From an uncultured Ruminococcus sp. (GTDB taxonomy: Bacteria > Bacillota > Clostridia > Oscillospirales > Ruminococcaceae), in assembly GCF_934476685.1 (NCBI RefSeq), contig NZ_CAKSNX010000001.1:124001-188000 (forward strand): a stretch of 64,000 nt of DNA. Direction: 5' to 3'. A program made the translations under genes and the position numbers. The notes below the pieces were generated by a model that searched no databases, was not told the DNA's origin, and saw only the letters and a program-made list of their open reading frames with translations. Positions 8,489-15,683 of this stretch are shown here, one piece after another; within the stretch, counting starts at the first letter, position 1, and the number at the start of each line of letters is the position of its first letter.

Positions 8489-10132
8489 TCAAAGCAGCGG
8501 TGCGAACATTCTCAGTATAACTGAGGCAAATCTGCTGAAAAAGCTTATCTTCCTGCAATCCTCCGCCGTTATCATATGGCATTTGTTTTCAAAGAGATCA
8601 TCAAAATCTGCTCTTATATCCTTTATGCACTCGGTATCATACATATATGTTGCACATTCAAAATGCAGATAAAGGCTTCTGTAATCAAGATTTATCGTTC
8701 CGACAACAGCCTTTTTATCGTCCGACAGAAAGTTCTTTGCGTGGATAAATCCAGGGGTATATTCATACACCTTTACGCCAATGGCAAGCAGGTCACGGTA
8801 ATATGATTTCGTTATGCAGTGGATATACCACTTGTCCGGAATATGTGGAGTGATTATCCTTACGTCCACACCCGATTTCGCCGCAAGCTCCAGCGCTGTC
8901 ATCATCTCATTGTCGGGGATAAAATACGGGGTGGTTATATAAACATAATCCTGTGCATTGTTTATCATATCCATATAAACAAGCTTTCCAACGTCCTCAT
9001 CGTCGAGCGGTGAATCCGAATATGGGATAACATAACCCTTGCAGCGGCGGACTTCATCTGTGCTTTTCGGTCTGTACATATCATACTGTGCGGTATCGCC
9101 CGAAATGACCTCCCACATTTGCAGGAACATCATTGTATAGTTCCATACCGCCTCGCCCTTTATCATAACGGCTGTGTCCTTCCAATGACCGAACCTTATT
9201 CTTCTGTTTATGTACTCGTCGGCAAGATTTATACCGCCGTTGAATGCAACCTTTCCGTCCACAACAAGTATCTTTCTGTGATCTCTGTTGTTCTGTATGG
9301 TGGACATCATAGGGTGGAACCTATTGAAGATAAGGCACTTTATGCCGTTTTTTCTCAGCTTTTTCAGATCCTTTGAGGGGAGAGTGAACTGCGAACCCAT
9401 TCCGTCGCAGAGAAATCTTATCTCCACTCCCGCCTTTACCTTTTCAAGCAGTATCTCCATTATCTGCGACCACATTTCGCCCTCGTCAACAATGAAATAC
9501 TCCATAAAGATAAAATCCTCAGCCTTTTTAAGCTCCCTTATCATAGCCTCGAACTTGTATTCTCCCAGCGGATAATACTCTGCCCCCTCGCATCTGTACG
9601 CAGGGTAGCCTGCACGGTCATCTATATATGTGCAGAGTTTATAAAGAGTTGAATCCTCTTCCTTTACCGCTTTCATTACCTCCTTATCAGTAGGCAGGAA
9701 AGCTCTTGTATTTGCACATTTCTTTGCGTATGCGTTGCGCACCTTTCGTGTGCCGGGTTGGTTTTTCAGCAGTATATACACCACCGTAGTGAACACAGGC
9801 AGCACAAGCATAGGGATTATCCAGGTCAGCTTATACGCAGGATTTTCATTCGTATTGAGTATTGATATCGCCAGCACAATGGCAATGGTGGAGAACACAA
9901 CATGGATATATGTATAATGCTCGCTCAGCTGAGTAAAGGTTATAAATATCAGCACGAACTGAAGCACAAGGAGCAGAATGATAGTCGCTTTCTGTGAGAA
10001 TATCACATTGAGCAGGGTTTTCGGCTTTCTTTTATACGGTTCTCTCTGTTTTCTTTCCTTCGGTATTTTTTCAGTTTTTTCTATTTTGTCTTTATTTTCT
10101 TTCTTTAATTTTTTCTCCGTTTTTTCGTCCAT
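8489..10132 (-). CDS. cls: Cardiolipin synthase (phospholipase D superfamily)
   Basis: The 547-residue protein has a highly charged Lys/Glu N-terminal tail, three hydrophobic segments (about 45-68, 76-92, 103-123) and two HKD catalytic motifs: H285-K287-D292 (HRKILVVD) and H464-K466-D471 (HAKNFLSD), each followed by a Gly-(Gly/Thr)-Ile-Asn-Leu block. Membrane cardiolipin synthases join two phosphatidylglycerols and release glycerol. Start chosen at the ATG after TAGGAGGAAGTT. The charged extension of about 40 residues before the first membrane segment is longer than usual. Confidence 0.92.
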   Translation of the reverse strand: MDEKTEKKLKKENKDKIEKTEKIPKERKQREPYKRKPKTLLNVIFSQKATIILLLVLQFVLIFITFTQLSEHYTYIHVVFSTIAIVLAISILNTNENPAYKLTWIIPMLVLPVFTTVVYILLKNQPGTRKVRNAYAKKCANTRAFLPTDKEVMKAVKEEDSTLYKLCTYIDDRAGYPAYRCEGAEYYPLGEYKFEAMIRELKKAEDFIFMEYFIVDEGEMWSQIMEILLEKVKAGVEIRFLCDGMGSQFTLPSKDLKKLRKNGIKCLIFNRFHPMMSTIQNNRDHRKILVVDGKVAFNGGINLADEYINRRIRFGHWKDTAVMIKGEAVWNYTMMFLQMWEVISGDTAQYDMYRPKSTDEVRRCKGYVIPYSDSPLDDEDVGKLVYMDMINNAQDYVYITTPYFIPDNEMMTALELAAKSGVDVRIITPHIPDKWYIHCITKSYYRDLLAIGVKVYEYTPGFIHAKNFLSDDKKAVVGTINLDYRSLYLHFECATYMYDTECIKDIRADFDDLFENKCHMITAEDCRKISFFSRFASVILRMFAPLL

Positions 10133-10224
10133 AACTTCCTCCTATACTAAAGCGGCATTCCTTTGGCTTTATCAGCCGCCTGTATAAATTAAAGTATATA
10201 TAAAGAACATTAATTGAACTTAAA

Positions 10225-10263
10225 CTGGCGGAGCAGCCTGCCTTTGCCTGCTGCGTCCGCCAG
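10225..10263 (-). terminator. Hairpin terminator after the zinc-ribbon gene
   Basis: Leftward stem CTGGCGGA/TCCGCCAG with an inner GCAGC/GCTGC, 24 bases after the stop at 10287. The following T run is short (TTTAAGTT), so termination may be incomplete. Confidence 0.55.
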
Positions 10264-10286
10264 AGATATTCAGATTAGGATACACA

Positions 10287-11006
10287 CTACTGGGTAACCA
10301 TTTTTTCCGACATGAACATTCCCAATACATACTGCGGCATTATCTTTTCGCTGTCTATCTTTTTGCCGTCTATGGTAAGGGTCAGAACTGCCGTCTGACC
10401 TTCTGATTTTCCGAAAGTCATCTCATATTCTCCGCCGTCCTGAGCCGTTCCCTTATATGTCACACAGTTGCCTTTAAGTTCATAGCTCCATTTTCCGTCG
10501 GTAAAATAATTATCGAAAGCGTCGCCGTAGTTTTCACTTGTAAGCTTCATTCCCTCGCCCAGCTTGAAATCATATGACGCAGATTTTACCATCATAACTC
10601 TTGCAAAACCGAATGCGGCATAGAGTATGAACAGCACCAACGCAATTTTTATCAGCAGCTTCACCACAGGTATTATCCTGCTCCTGTGCTTTTCCTTTCC
10701 GCTGCTTTCGTTTGTTACGAACGGTACTTTCTGTTTCGACTGCTTTACAGGATCGTAGTTTTCGTCTACCCTGCGTCTTGGTCCGTTTCCGTACTTGTCG
10801 TCCGCATATTTCATCTGTTTTGCGGAACGTGTTGCTGCATATGTTGTCCTTGCAGTATTTTTTGCACCAGGTGTCATTCCCTGCGGTCCGCCGAAATTGC
10901 TGAACTGATTGCCGTTAAGCTGCTCTGAGGGTGCGACCTTTCCGCAGTTTGTGCAGATCTTTGCCCCTTCTTTCATTGCAGCGCCGCAGTATACGCATTT
11001 TTTCAT
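10287..11006 (-). CDS. Zinc-ribbon membrane protein of unknown function
   Basis: The 239-residue product starts with a four-cysteine zinc ribbon (CVYCG near residue 4 and CTNCG near residue 18). A low-complexity basic region follows, then one membrane segment at about 112-132 (VVKLLIKIALVLFILYAAF) and a C-terminal extracytoplasmic domain of about 100 residues containing DGGEYEMTFGKSEGQ and LTIDGKK. This layout (cytoplasmic ribbon, single span, exported domain) recurs in two genes at 53.7 and 54.6 kb. Function is not known. It lies 24 bases after lexA and may be read through from it. Confidence 0.7.
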   Translation of the reverse strand: MKKCVYCGAAMKEGAKICTNCGKVAPSEQLNGNQFSNFGGPQGMTPGAKNTARTTYAATRSAKQMKYADDKYGNGPRRRVDENYDPVKQSKQKVPFVTNESSGKEKHRSRIIPVVKLLIKIALVLFILYAAFGFARVMMVKSASYDFKLGEGMKLTSENYGDAFDNYFTDGKWSYELKGNCVTYKGTAQDGGEYEMTFGKSEGQTAVLTLTIDGKKIDSEKIMPQYVLGMFMSEKMVTQ

Positions 11007-11030
11007 TGTCTTTCCTTTCTGTTATAAAGC

Positions 11031-11615
11031 CTATATGTATCTTATAACGCCCACGACCTTGCCCAGTATATCCACGCTGTCAACTATGATAGGATCCATT
11101 GTGTCATTCTCAGGCTGAAGTCTGAAATGGCCGTCCTCCTTATAAAAGGTCTTTACTGTTGCGGAATCGCCGTCTACGAGCGCAACCACTATCTCGCCGT
11201 TTTCAGCATAGGGAGTCTGCTCCACAACAACTATATCCCCGTCAAGGATAGCTGCATTTATCATAGATTCTCCCCTTACCTTGAGGGCGAAAAGCGGATT
11301 TGAATAATTCCTTGCAGGCTGAAAATTTATATACTCGCTGACATACTCGATAGCCGTTATAGGTGTTCCCGCAGTTACCGTTCCAACAAGGGGTATCCTC
11401 ATACCTGCCGAACCCACAAGGCGTATCGCTCTGTTCTGCTTTGAGCCTTTTTCAAGAAAACCCTTTTCAGTCAGCGAATTTATATATCTGTGAGCTGTTG
11501 AGGTGGACTTGAACCCGAACTCAGAACAGATTTCTCTGACAGTAGGGGGATAACCCTCCTCCACACGCTGCTTTATAAATTCAAAGACCTTTCGCTCGTT
11601 TTCGGTTATCTTCAT
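11031..11615 (-). CDS. lexA: LexA SOS repressor
   Basis: The start is taken at 11615, because the earlier in-frame ATG at 11630 overlaps the Shine-Dalgarno AAAGGG. The 194-residue protein has an N-terminal winged helix (PPTVREICSEFGFKSTSTAH), the self-cleavage pair Ala-Gly in VGTVTAGTPI, the nucleophile Ser in RGESMI and the catalytic Lys in SATVKTF. LexA represses DNA-repair genes and cuts itself when RecA filaments form. It follows murC with an 18-base gap, an uncommon partner. I did not find a clear SOS box in front of murC. Confidence 0.95.
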   Translation of the reverse strand: MKITENERKVFEFIKQRVEEGYPPTVREICSEFGFKSTSTAHRYINSLTEKGFLEKGSKQNRAIRLVGSAGMRIPLVGTVTAGTPITAIEYVSEYINFQPARNYSNPLFALKVRGESMINAAILDGDIVVVEQTPYAENGEIVVALVDGDSATVKTFYKEDGHFRLQPENDTMDPIIVDSVDILGKVVGVIRYI

Positions 11616-11633
11616 AGCAATCCCTTTCAAAAT

Positions 11634-13070
11634 TTACTGTTTCTGTTCTTTCTCGTGAAGCCTTTTTGCGAGCTTTTTAGCAAGCTTATAGACATCTCCG
11701 CAGCCGAGAGTTATAACAAGATCTCCCTCTGCGCAGTTTTTCATTATATAGTCGATGCACATATCAAAGTTCTTTTCCTTCTGCTGAGCGGTCTGCTTAT
11801 CCACTATCTCATGAGGAGTTTCAAACCACACTGCATTTGAAGTCTTTGTGCCGAGCATCTCGGTATAGATACCATGGGTATTCTTCTCTCTGCTGCCCAT
11901 AATATCGGTGATAACGGAAATATCAGCAATGGAGAGTGCAGAGGCGAAATCGTCCATAAGTATCTCTGTTCTTGAATATGTGAAAGGCTGGAAAACTGCC
12001 CACACACGCTTGAAATCAAGGCTCTTTGCGGCTTTGAGCGTACACTCTATCTCCTTTGGGTGATGAGCATAGTCGTCCGCAATGGTAACTCCCATAACTT
12101 CATCTATCTTCTGGAAACGTCTTATAGCGCCATGGAAATCTGCAAGACCGGCTGCAATGCTGTCCCAGTCAAGACCTGAATATCTTGCAGCAGCGCAGGC
12201 AGCAAGAGCGTTAAGCACATTATGATCTCCCGGAACATTTATAGTCATATCCCTTACAGGAGCGCCCTTATAGTAAAGGGTGAAAACTGTCTGCAAGCCT
12301 TTCTTACTCTTTATTGAGGCTGAATAATCGTTGCTTCTGTCCCAGCCGAAAGATATAAGCTTCTTTCCGCCGTCTATTCCGTCAACGGCTTTAAGTGTAT
12401 TTTCATCATCGCCATTATATATAACAGCCTTTGATGCCATAGAGGCAAACTTATTAAAGCTCTTGATTATATTTTCTATATTCTTGAAATACTCAAGATG
12501 ATCTGCGTCAACATTAAGTATGACCGCAACATCGGGGTGAAGTTTAAGGAAATGATCCTCGAACTCGCAGGACTCGCAGACCATAGTCTGTGTTGAGCCA
12601 GCCTTGCCAGAACCGCCTATGCTTGGCAGCTTTCCGCCGATAACGCAGGAGATATCCACATCTGAGGAAACAAATACCTGTGTGAGCATAGAAGATGTAG
12701 TTGTCTTTCCGTGAGTTCCACAGACGCAGAGAGCGTTGTCATACCAGCTTGTAACAAGTCCAAGTATATCCGCTCTTTCGCAGACATATGCGCCGCTGTT
12801 CTTTGCGGCGATAAGCTCAGGGTTATCCGCCATAATTGCGGCAGTATAAATAATAAGGTCTGCGCCCTCAATATTCTCGGCTTTCTGACCGAGGTAAACT
12901 GTGATGCCCATTTTTCTAACGGCGTCAAGAGTTTCAGTTTCGTTATTATCCGAACCTGTGATAAAATAACCCTTTGAGTGGAATATCTGTACCAGCGGAT
13001 ACATACCCGATCCGCCTATTCCGATAAAATGGACGTGTTTTATATTCTTTAAAATTTCATCAGAGATCAT
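11634..13070 (-). CDS. murC: UDP-N-acetylmuramate--L-alanine ligase
   Basis: MurC adds L-alanine to UDP-MurNAc in the cytoplasm, the first peptide step in peptidoglycan synthesis. The N-terminal Rossmann domain reads HFIGIGGSGM, the ATP loop is CGTHGKTTTSSM, and the Mur ligase C-terminal domain includes ADDYAHHPKEI. A longer frame from a TTG at 13091 is possible, but GAGGA lies just before the ATG at 13070, giving 478 residues. lexA follows closely. An AT-rich 260-base spacer separates it from spoVG; TATAAT-like sequences there read both ways but no convincing -35 box was seen. Confidence 0.95.
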   Translation of the reverse strand: MISDEILKNIKHVHFIGIGGSGMYPLVQIFHSKGYFITGSDNNETETLDAVRKMGITVYLGQKAENIEGADLIIYTAAIMADNPELIAAKNSGAYVCERADILGLVTSWYDNALCVCGTHGKTTTSSMLTQVFVSSDVDISCVIGGKLPSIGGSGKAGSTQTMVCESCEFEDHFLKLHPDVAVILNVDADHLEYFKNIENIIKSFNKFASMASKAVIYNGDDENTLKAVDGIDGGKKLISFGWDRSNDYSASIKSKKGLQTVFTLYYKGAPVRDMTINVPGDHNVLNALAACAAARYSGLDWDSIAAGLADFHGAIRRFQKIDEVMGVTIADDYAHHPKEIECTLKAAKSLDFKRVWAVFQPFTYSRTEILMDDFASALSIADISVITDIMGSREKNTHGIYTEMLGTKTSNAVWFETPHEIVDKQTAQQKEKNFDMCIDYIMKNCAEGDLVITLGCGDVYKLAKKLAKRLHEKEQKQ

Positions 13071-13334
13071 AGGTGTTGTCCTCTTTTCCAAACGCTGATG
13101 GTCAGCGGTTCAATATAGTAAAAGTAAATAAAAGTAATAATATAATATGCAAAAAATGCATAGTGATAACTTTATAGTTATTTTTATTATAATACATTTT
13201 TTCAAAAAAATAAACCCCTTTTTGAATATTTTTTTATCAAATGGCAAGAATTTTTAATAAGATCATCTTTTTAACACAACAAATCCGAAAAGTGCAAAAA
13301 AGATATCTTAAATCTACACAGGAGCTGACCATAT

Positions 13335-13616
13335 ATGAACATCACAGAAGTAAAGATACGCAAGATAATGAACGAGGGAAAGCTGAGGGGAATAGTCAGC
13401 GTTACATTCGACAACATTTTCGCCGTACACGACATCAAAATAATACAGGGGGACAGCAGGCTTTTCGTAGCCATGCCCAGCAGACGTGACGAGAGCGGAG
13501 TTTTCAGAGATATCGTACACCCCATAACGTCCTCAGCACGAAATCAGATAGAAGAAAAGATACTTGATACATTTGCGCAGGAACAAACCGTTCATGAGCA
13601 GATGAAATATAACTGA
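13335..13616 (+). CDS. spoVG: SpoVG regulatory protein
   Basis: The 93-residue product (MNITEVKIRKI, then VHPITSSARNQIEEKIL) matches SpoVG over its full length. SpoVG is a small site-specific DNA/RNA-binding protein conserved in Firmicutes, affecting septation, sporulation and surface gene expression. An AGGAGCTGACCAT Shine-Dalgarno region precedes the ATG. It is monocistronic and divergent from murC. I could not identify a clear sigma-H promoter like that of Bacillus spoVG. Confidence 0.95.
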   Translation: MNITEVKIRKIMNEGKLRGIVSVTFDNIFAVHDIKIIQGDSRLFVAMPSRRDESGVFRDIVHPITSSARNQIEEKILDTFAQEQTVHEQMKYN

Positions 13617-13627
13617 ACAGCATAAAA

Positions 13628-13655
13628 ACAGGCGGTATTCTGACCGCCTGTTATA
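13628..13655 (+). terminator. Hairpin terminator after spoVG
   Basis: A 9-bp perfect stem ACAGGCGGT/ACCGCCTGT with a short loop and a weak T tract, 12 bases after the spoVG stop. Confidence 0.7.
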
Positions 13656-13694
13656 CTTTATAAATTAAATTTTGGGTTACATATCTTTGCACAC

Positions 13695-13803
13695 AAAAGA
13701 GGCGACCAAAAGTCGCCCCTACGAAATATCAAACATTTAAAAGCCGAGATAAAACCTTATCAAAGTTGGTTTTAGAAAAAGCCAGCACTCTGTTTCTTCC
13801 GAG
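13695..13803. repeat. 109-bp intergenic direct repeat, copy A
   Basis: This stretch and 14150-14258 are the same length and about 90% identical. Each begins with a hairpin (GGCGACC AAAA GTCGCC type) and ends in CTGTTTCTTCCGAG. Neither encodes protein. Substitutions are mostly transitions and there are no indels. Confidence 0.85.
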
Positions 13804-14149
13804 TGTCCCGAACCGAGCCGTCCGCCCGAGGACGTGCAAGGGGCAAGCCCTTGCAGGGGAATTTGTGCGGTAGGCAAGTAAGGGGCAGCCCTCTATCGCA
13901 GGGCTTGCCCCTCTTTGAAAACAGTCCGCTGGACTATTTTCAAATTCACCCTATGCGGAGCTCCTCCGATGGGGATTTCGCTCCTGCGGGAGCGACAAAG
14001 GGGCGCTGCCCCCTTTGAGCCCCTGAAAGCCCTTTTGAAAAAGGGCTTTAGCCTAAAACTTGCTTTGTGCAGTTGATAGTTTGTGATTGCTTTTGCTTTG
14101 TTTGGTATTTAAAGTTTGCTGCTTATAAGCTGGGTTATTTCCGTGTATA
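13804..14149. repeat. GC-rich hairpin-rich intergenic element
   Basis: The stretch between the two 109-bp repeats is GC-rich compared with its surroundings. It contains several inverted repeats: AAGGGGCAAGCCCTT near 13838, GGGGCAG/CTATCGCAGGGCTTGCCCC near 13880-13912, CTCCTGCGGGAG at 13981-13992, GGGGCGCTGCCCC at 14000-14012, and AAGCCC/GGGCTT at 14027-14048. An open frame at 13803-14018 lacks a Shine-Dalgarno sequence and consists of these repeats, so no gene is called. It looks like a mobile-type non-coding repeat family. Confidence 0.6.
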
Positions 14150-14258
14150 AAAAGAGGCGACCAAAAGTCGCCCCTACGAAACATCAAACATTTAAAAACC
14201 AAGATAAGACCTTATCAAAGTCGGTTTTAGGAAAAGTCATATCTCTGTTTCTTCCGAG
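14150..14258. repeat. 109-bp intergenic direct repeat, copy B
   Basis: Second copy of the element at 13695-13803, in the same orientation, starting AAAAGAGGCGACCAAAAGTC. Confidence 0.85.
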
Positions 14259-14405
14259 CTCAAAGTAAAAGCCCCGACCGCCGACAGCGAGCTAGTCGAG
14301 CGTAGCGAATCGAGCCGTCCGCCCGAGGACTCTTCCGAGCGCAAAATGAAAAGTTCGGACAGCAGACAGCGAGTTTACGAGCGTAGCGTAATGGCCCGTC
14401 CGGCC
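14250..14405. repeat. Degenerate tandem repeat of about 77 bp
   Basis: Two imperfect units each begin TCTTCCGAGC, contain AGCGAG and GAGCGTAGCG, and end in a CCGTCCGSC..GGAC block (14251-14333 and 14331-14410). The GCCGTCCGCCCGAGGAC block also occurs at 13818-13834, and a related GTCCTCGGACGGACGG lies upstream of gyrB (about 38330). The second unit runs to the stop codon of the PRTase-like gene. Confidence 0.6.
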
Positions 14406-15038
14406 TTAGGACAGTTTGGAGTAGCCGAAGCTGTTGATGAGTGCATCTACTTTCTGTCCTGCTTTGCACATCGGGCATTCGCTGGCTGCGTAGTTCTCAT
14501 AGTTCGGCAGATCCTTTTCTGTGAACAGTGCGTGTATCTCTATTCCGTTGGATTCCTTTATCGCCGAGAATATAGAGCCTATGCCTACAAGCTTTCCGTT
14601 GTAATACTGCAAACAGTCTATGGCTCTGTTTATGCTCTTACCTGTGGAGGCTGATGAAATAAGCAGAAGTACACGCTTGCCCCATATCTTCTTCTGGGTG
14701 TTGTCCCTGAATATCATCTGATTTACTGCGTTCAGCTCAGGTGTAACTACGTTTATGTCAGCACCGCTGTTTATTCCGCCCTGCGCAAGATAGTCCGCAA
14801 GAAATGCACCAAGTATCTCCGTTCCCTCAAGACAGATTATCGTGTCGATGTGCGTTCCTGTGTATGTGTTTCCAAGCTCCGCAGCAGCATCCTTTGCCAT
14901 TTTAAGGCTTGTCTTTATAGATGTCATAGCAACATAATAATTAACGTGAGAGTGGTTCGTTGCGTAGTGTCCGGGAATGACCCCTATACATACCTTCTTG
15001 TTTTTTCTTGACTGTATGGTCTGCATACGTTCTTCCAT
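14406..15038 (-). CDS. Phosphoribosyltransferase-like protein (orotate PRTase fold)
   Basis: The 210-residue protein has the core strand pattern of type I phosphoribosyltransferases: TIICLEGTEILGAFLADYL near 66-84, and the PRPP-loop position VLLLISSASTGKSI at 123-136. The usual acidic pair before the Thr-Gly of that loop is replaced by Ser-Ser, so PRPP binding may be altered. Its C-terminal half ends with an ECPMCKAGQKVD motif that may hold a metal. Clostridial relatives are usually annotated as orotate PRTases, but without the acidic pair the enzyme role is doubtful. GGAGG precedes the ATG. Confidence 0.6.
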   Translation of the reverse strand: MEERMQTIQSRKNKKVCIGVIPGHYATNHSHVNYYVAMTSIKTSLKMAKDAAAELGNTYTGTHIDTIICLEGTEILGAFLADYLAQGGINSGADINVVTPELNAVNQMIFRDNTQKKIWGKRVLLLISSASTGKSINRAIDCLQYYNGKLVGIGSIFSAIKESNGIEIHALFTEKDLPNYENYAASECPMCKAGQKVDALINSFGYSKLS

Positions 15039-15113
15039 GATTTATGCCTCCTGTTATGTTAAAATTATTGAAAAATGTTTATAAAAAATATGAACGTTTT
15101 TTATGTATTGGTT

Positions 15114-15142
15114 ATTATATCACATTTCTATTCAAATTGCAA
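15114..15142 (-). promoter_or_regulatory. Sigma-A promoter for the PRTase-like gene
   Basis: TTGCAA (15137-15142), a 17-base spacer and TATAAT (15114-15119), reading leftward about 75 bases before the start. Confidence 0.7.
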
Positions 15143-15311
15143 TAACTTTTTTAATAAATTTGTACATAAATATTTGTGCATTTAGACTATAACTGAAAAA
15201 ATTATGCCTTTTCCTCTGTTTTCGCTCAATTTACAGCAATAAATTTACATAAAAATATGATTGTGAACAAATTACAAACGGTTAAAAAACGGTAACAAGA
15301 ATATTTTTGGA

Positions 15312-15438
15312 CAGTTGAATTCAACAGTTGAATTCTTTGATTATTGTTGAAAACTCTGTTGAAACTGTTAAAAAGTCACGCTTTTCCCCTAATATCAGCT
15401 GTTGAAATGTTGAAAACTTTTTCAACAATCAACAGCTG
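15312..15438. promoter_or_regulatory. Cluster of origin-type TGTTGAAAA boxes away from oriC
   Basis: Exact TGTTGAAAA copies lie at 15345-15353 and 15408-15416, with the reverse TTTTCAACA at 15419-15427. Near matches lie at 15357-15365 and 15400-15408, and AGTTGAATTC repeats lie at 15313-15335. The last two exact boxes face each other across two bases, inside an outer perfect 10-bp inverted repeat CAGCTGTTGA/TCAACAGCTG (15396-15405 and 15429-15438). The rest of the 15039-15683 spacer is AT-rich and I see no gene in it. Confidence 0.65.
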
Positions 15439-15604
15439 TCCTTTTTTTGCCCCTTGTGTGTAACCGTAGCGTAACTATTTTGTTACAACGCTTATCCAAA
15501 AAAACGTACTCAACAAAGCGATATTTAGACAAATTATTATTTGATTTGTAATTTCCGTGTAAGCTTTGTTTTCCATATCAAACTTGTAAGATCTATAAAA
15601 TTAT

Positions 15605-15652
15605 AAAAGAAAAGAGCGTCAACACCTCTCGTCGGTGCTGACCGCCCTTCTC
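15605..15652 (-). terminator. Intrinsic terminator of the GH74 gene
   Basis: Leftward stem GTCAGCACC/GGTGTTGAC with a 7-base loop and weaker outer pairs, followed by CTCTTTTCTTTT, about 35 bases after the GH74 stop. Confidence 0.7.
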
Positions 15653-15683
15653 AATATGCTATATACTCAGCTTGCTGTGCAAA

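Noticed and set aside
13803..14018. Possible small rightward gene in the GC-rich spacer
   Set aside because: No Shine-Dalgarno sequence, and the frame consists of inverted and direct repeat units.
15312..15438. CRISPR-like or tandem repeat array
   Set aside because: The units are 9-mers in both orientations with irregular spacing and no spacers; they match the origin boxes.
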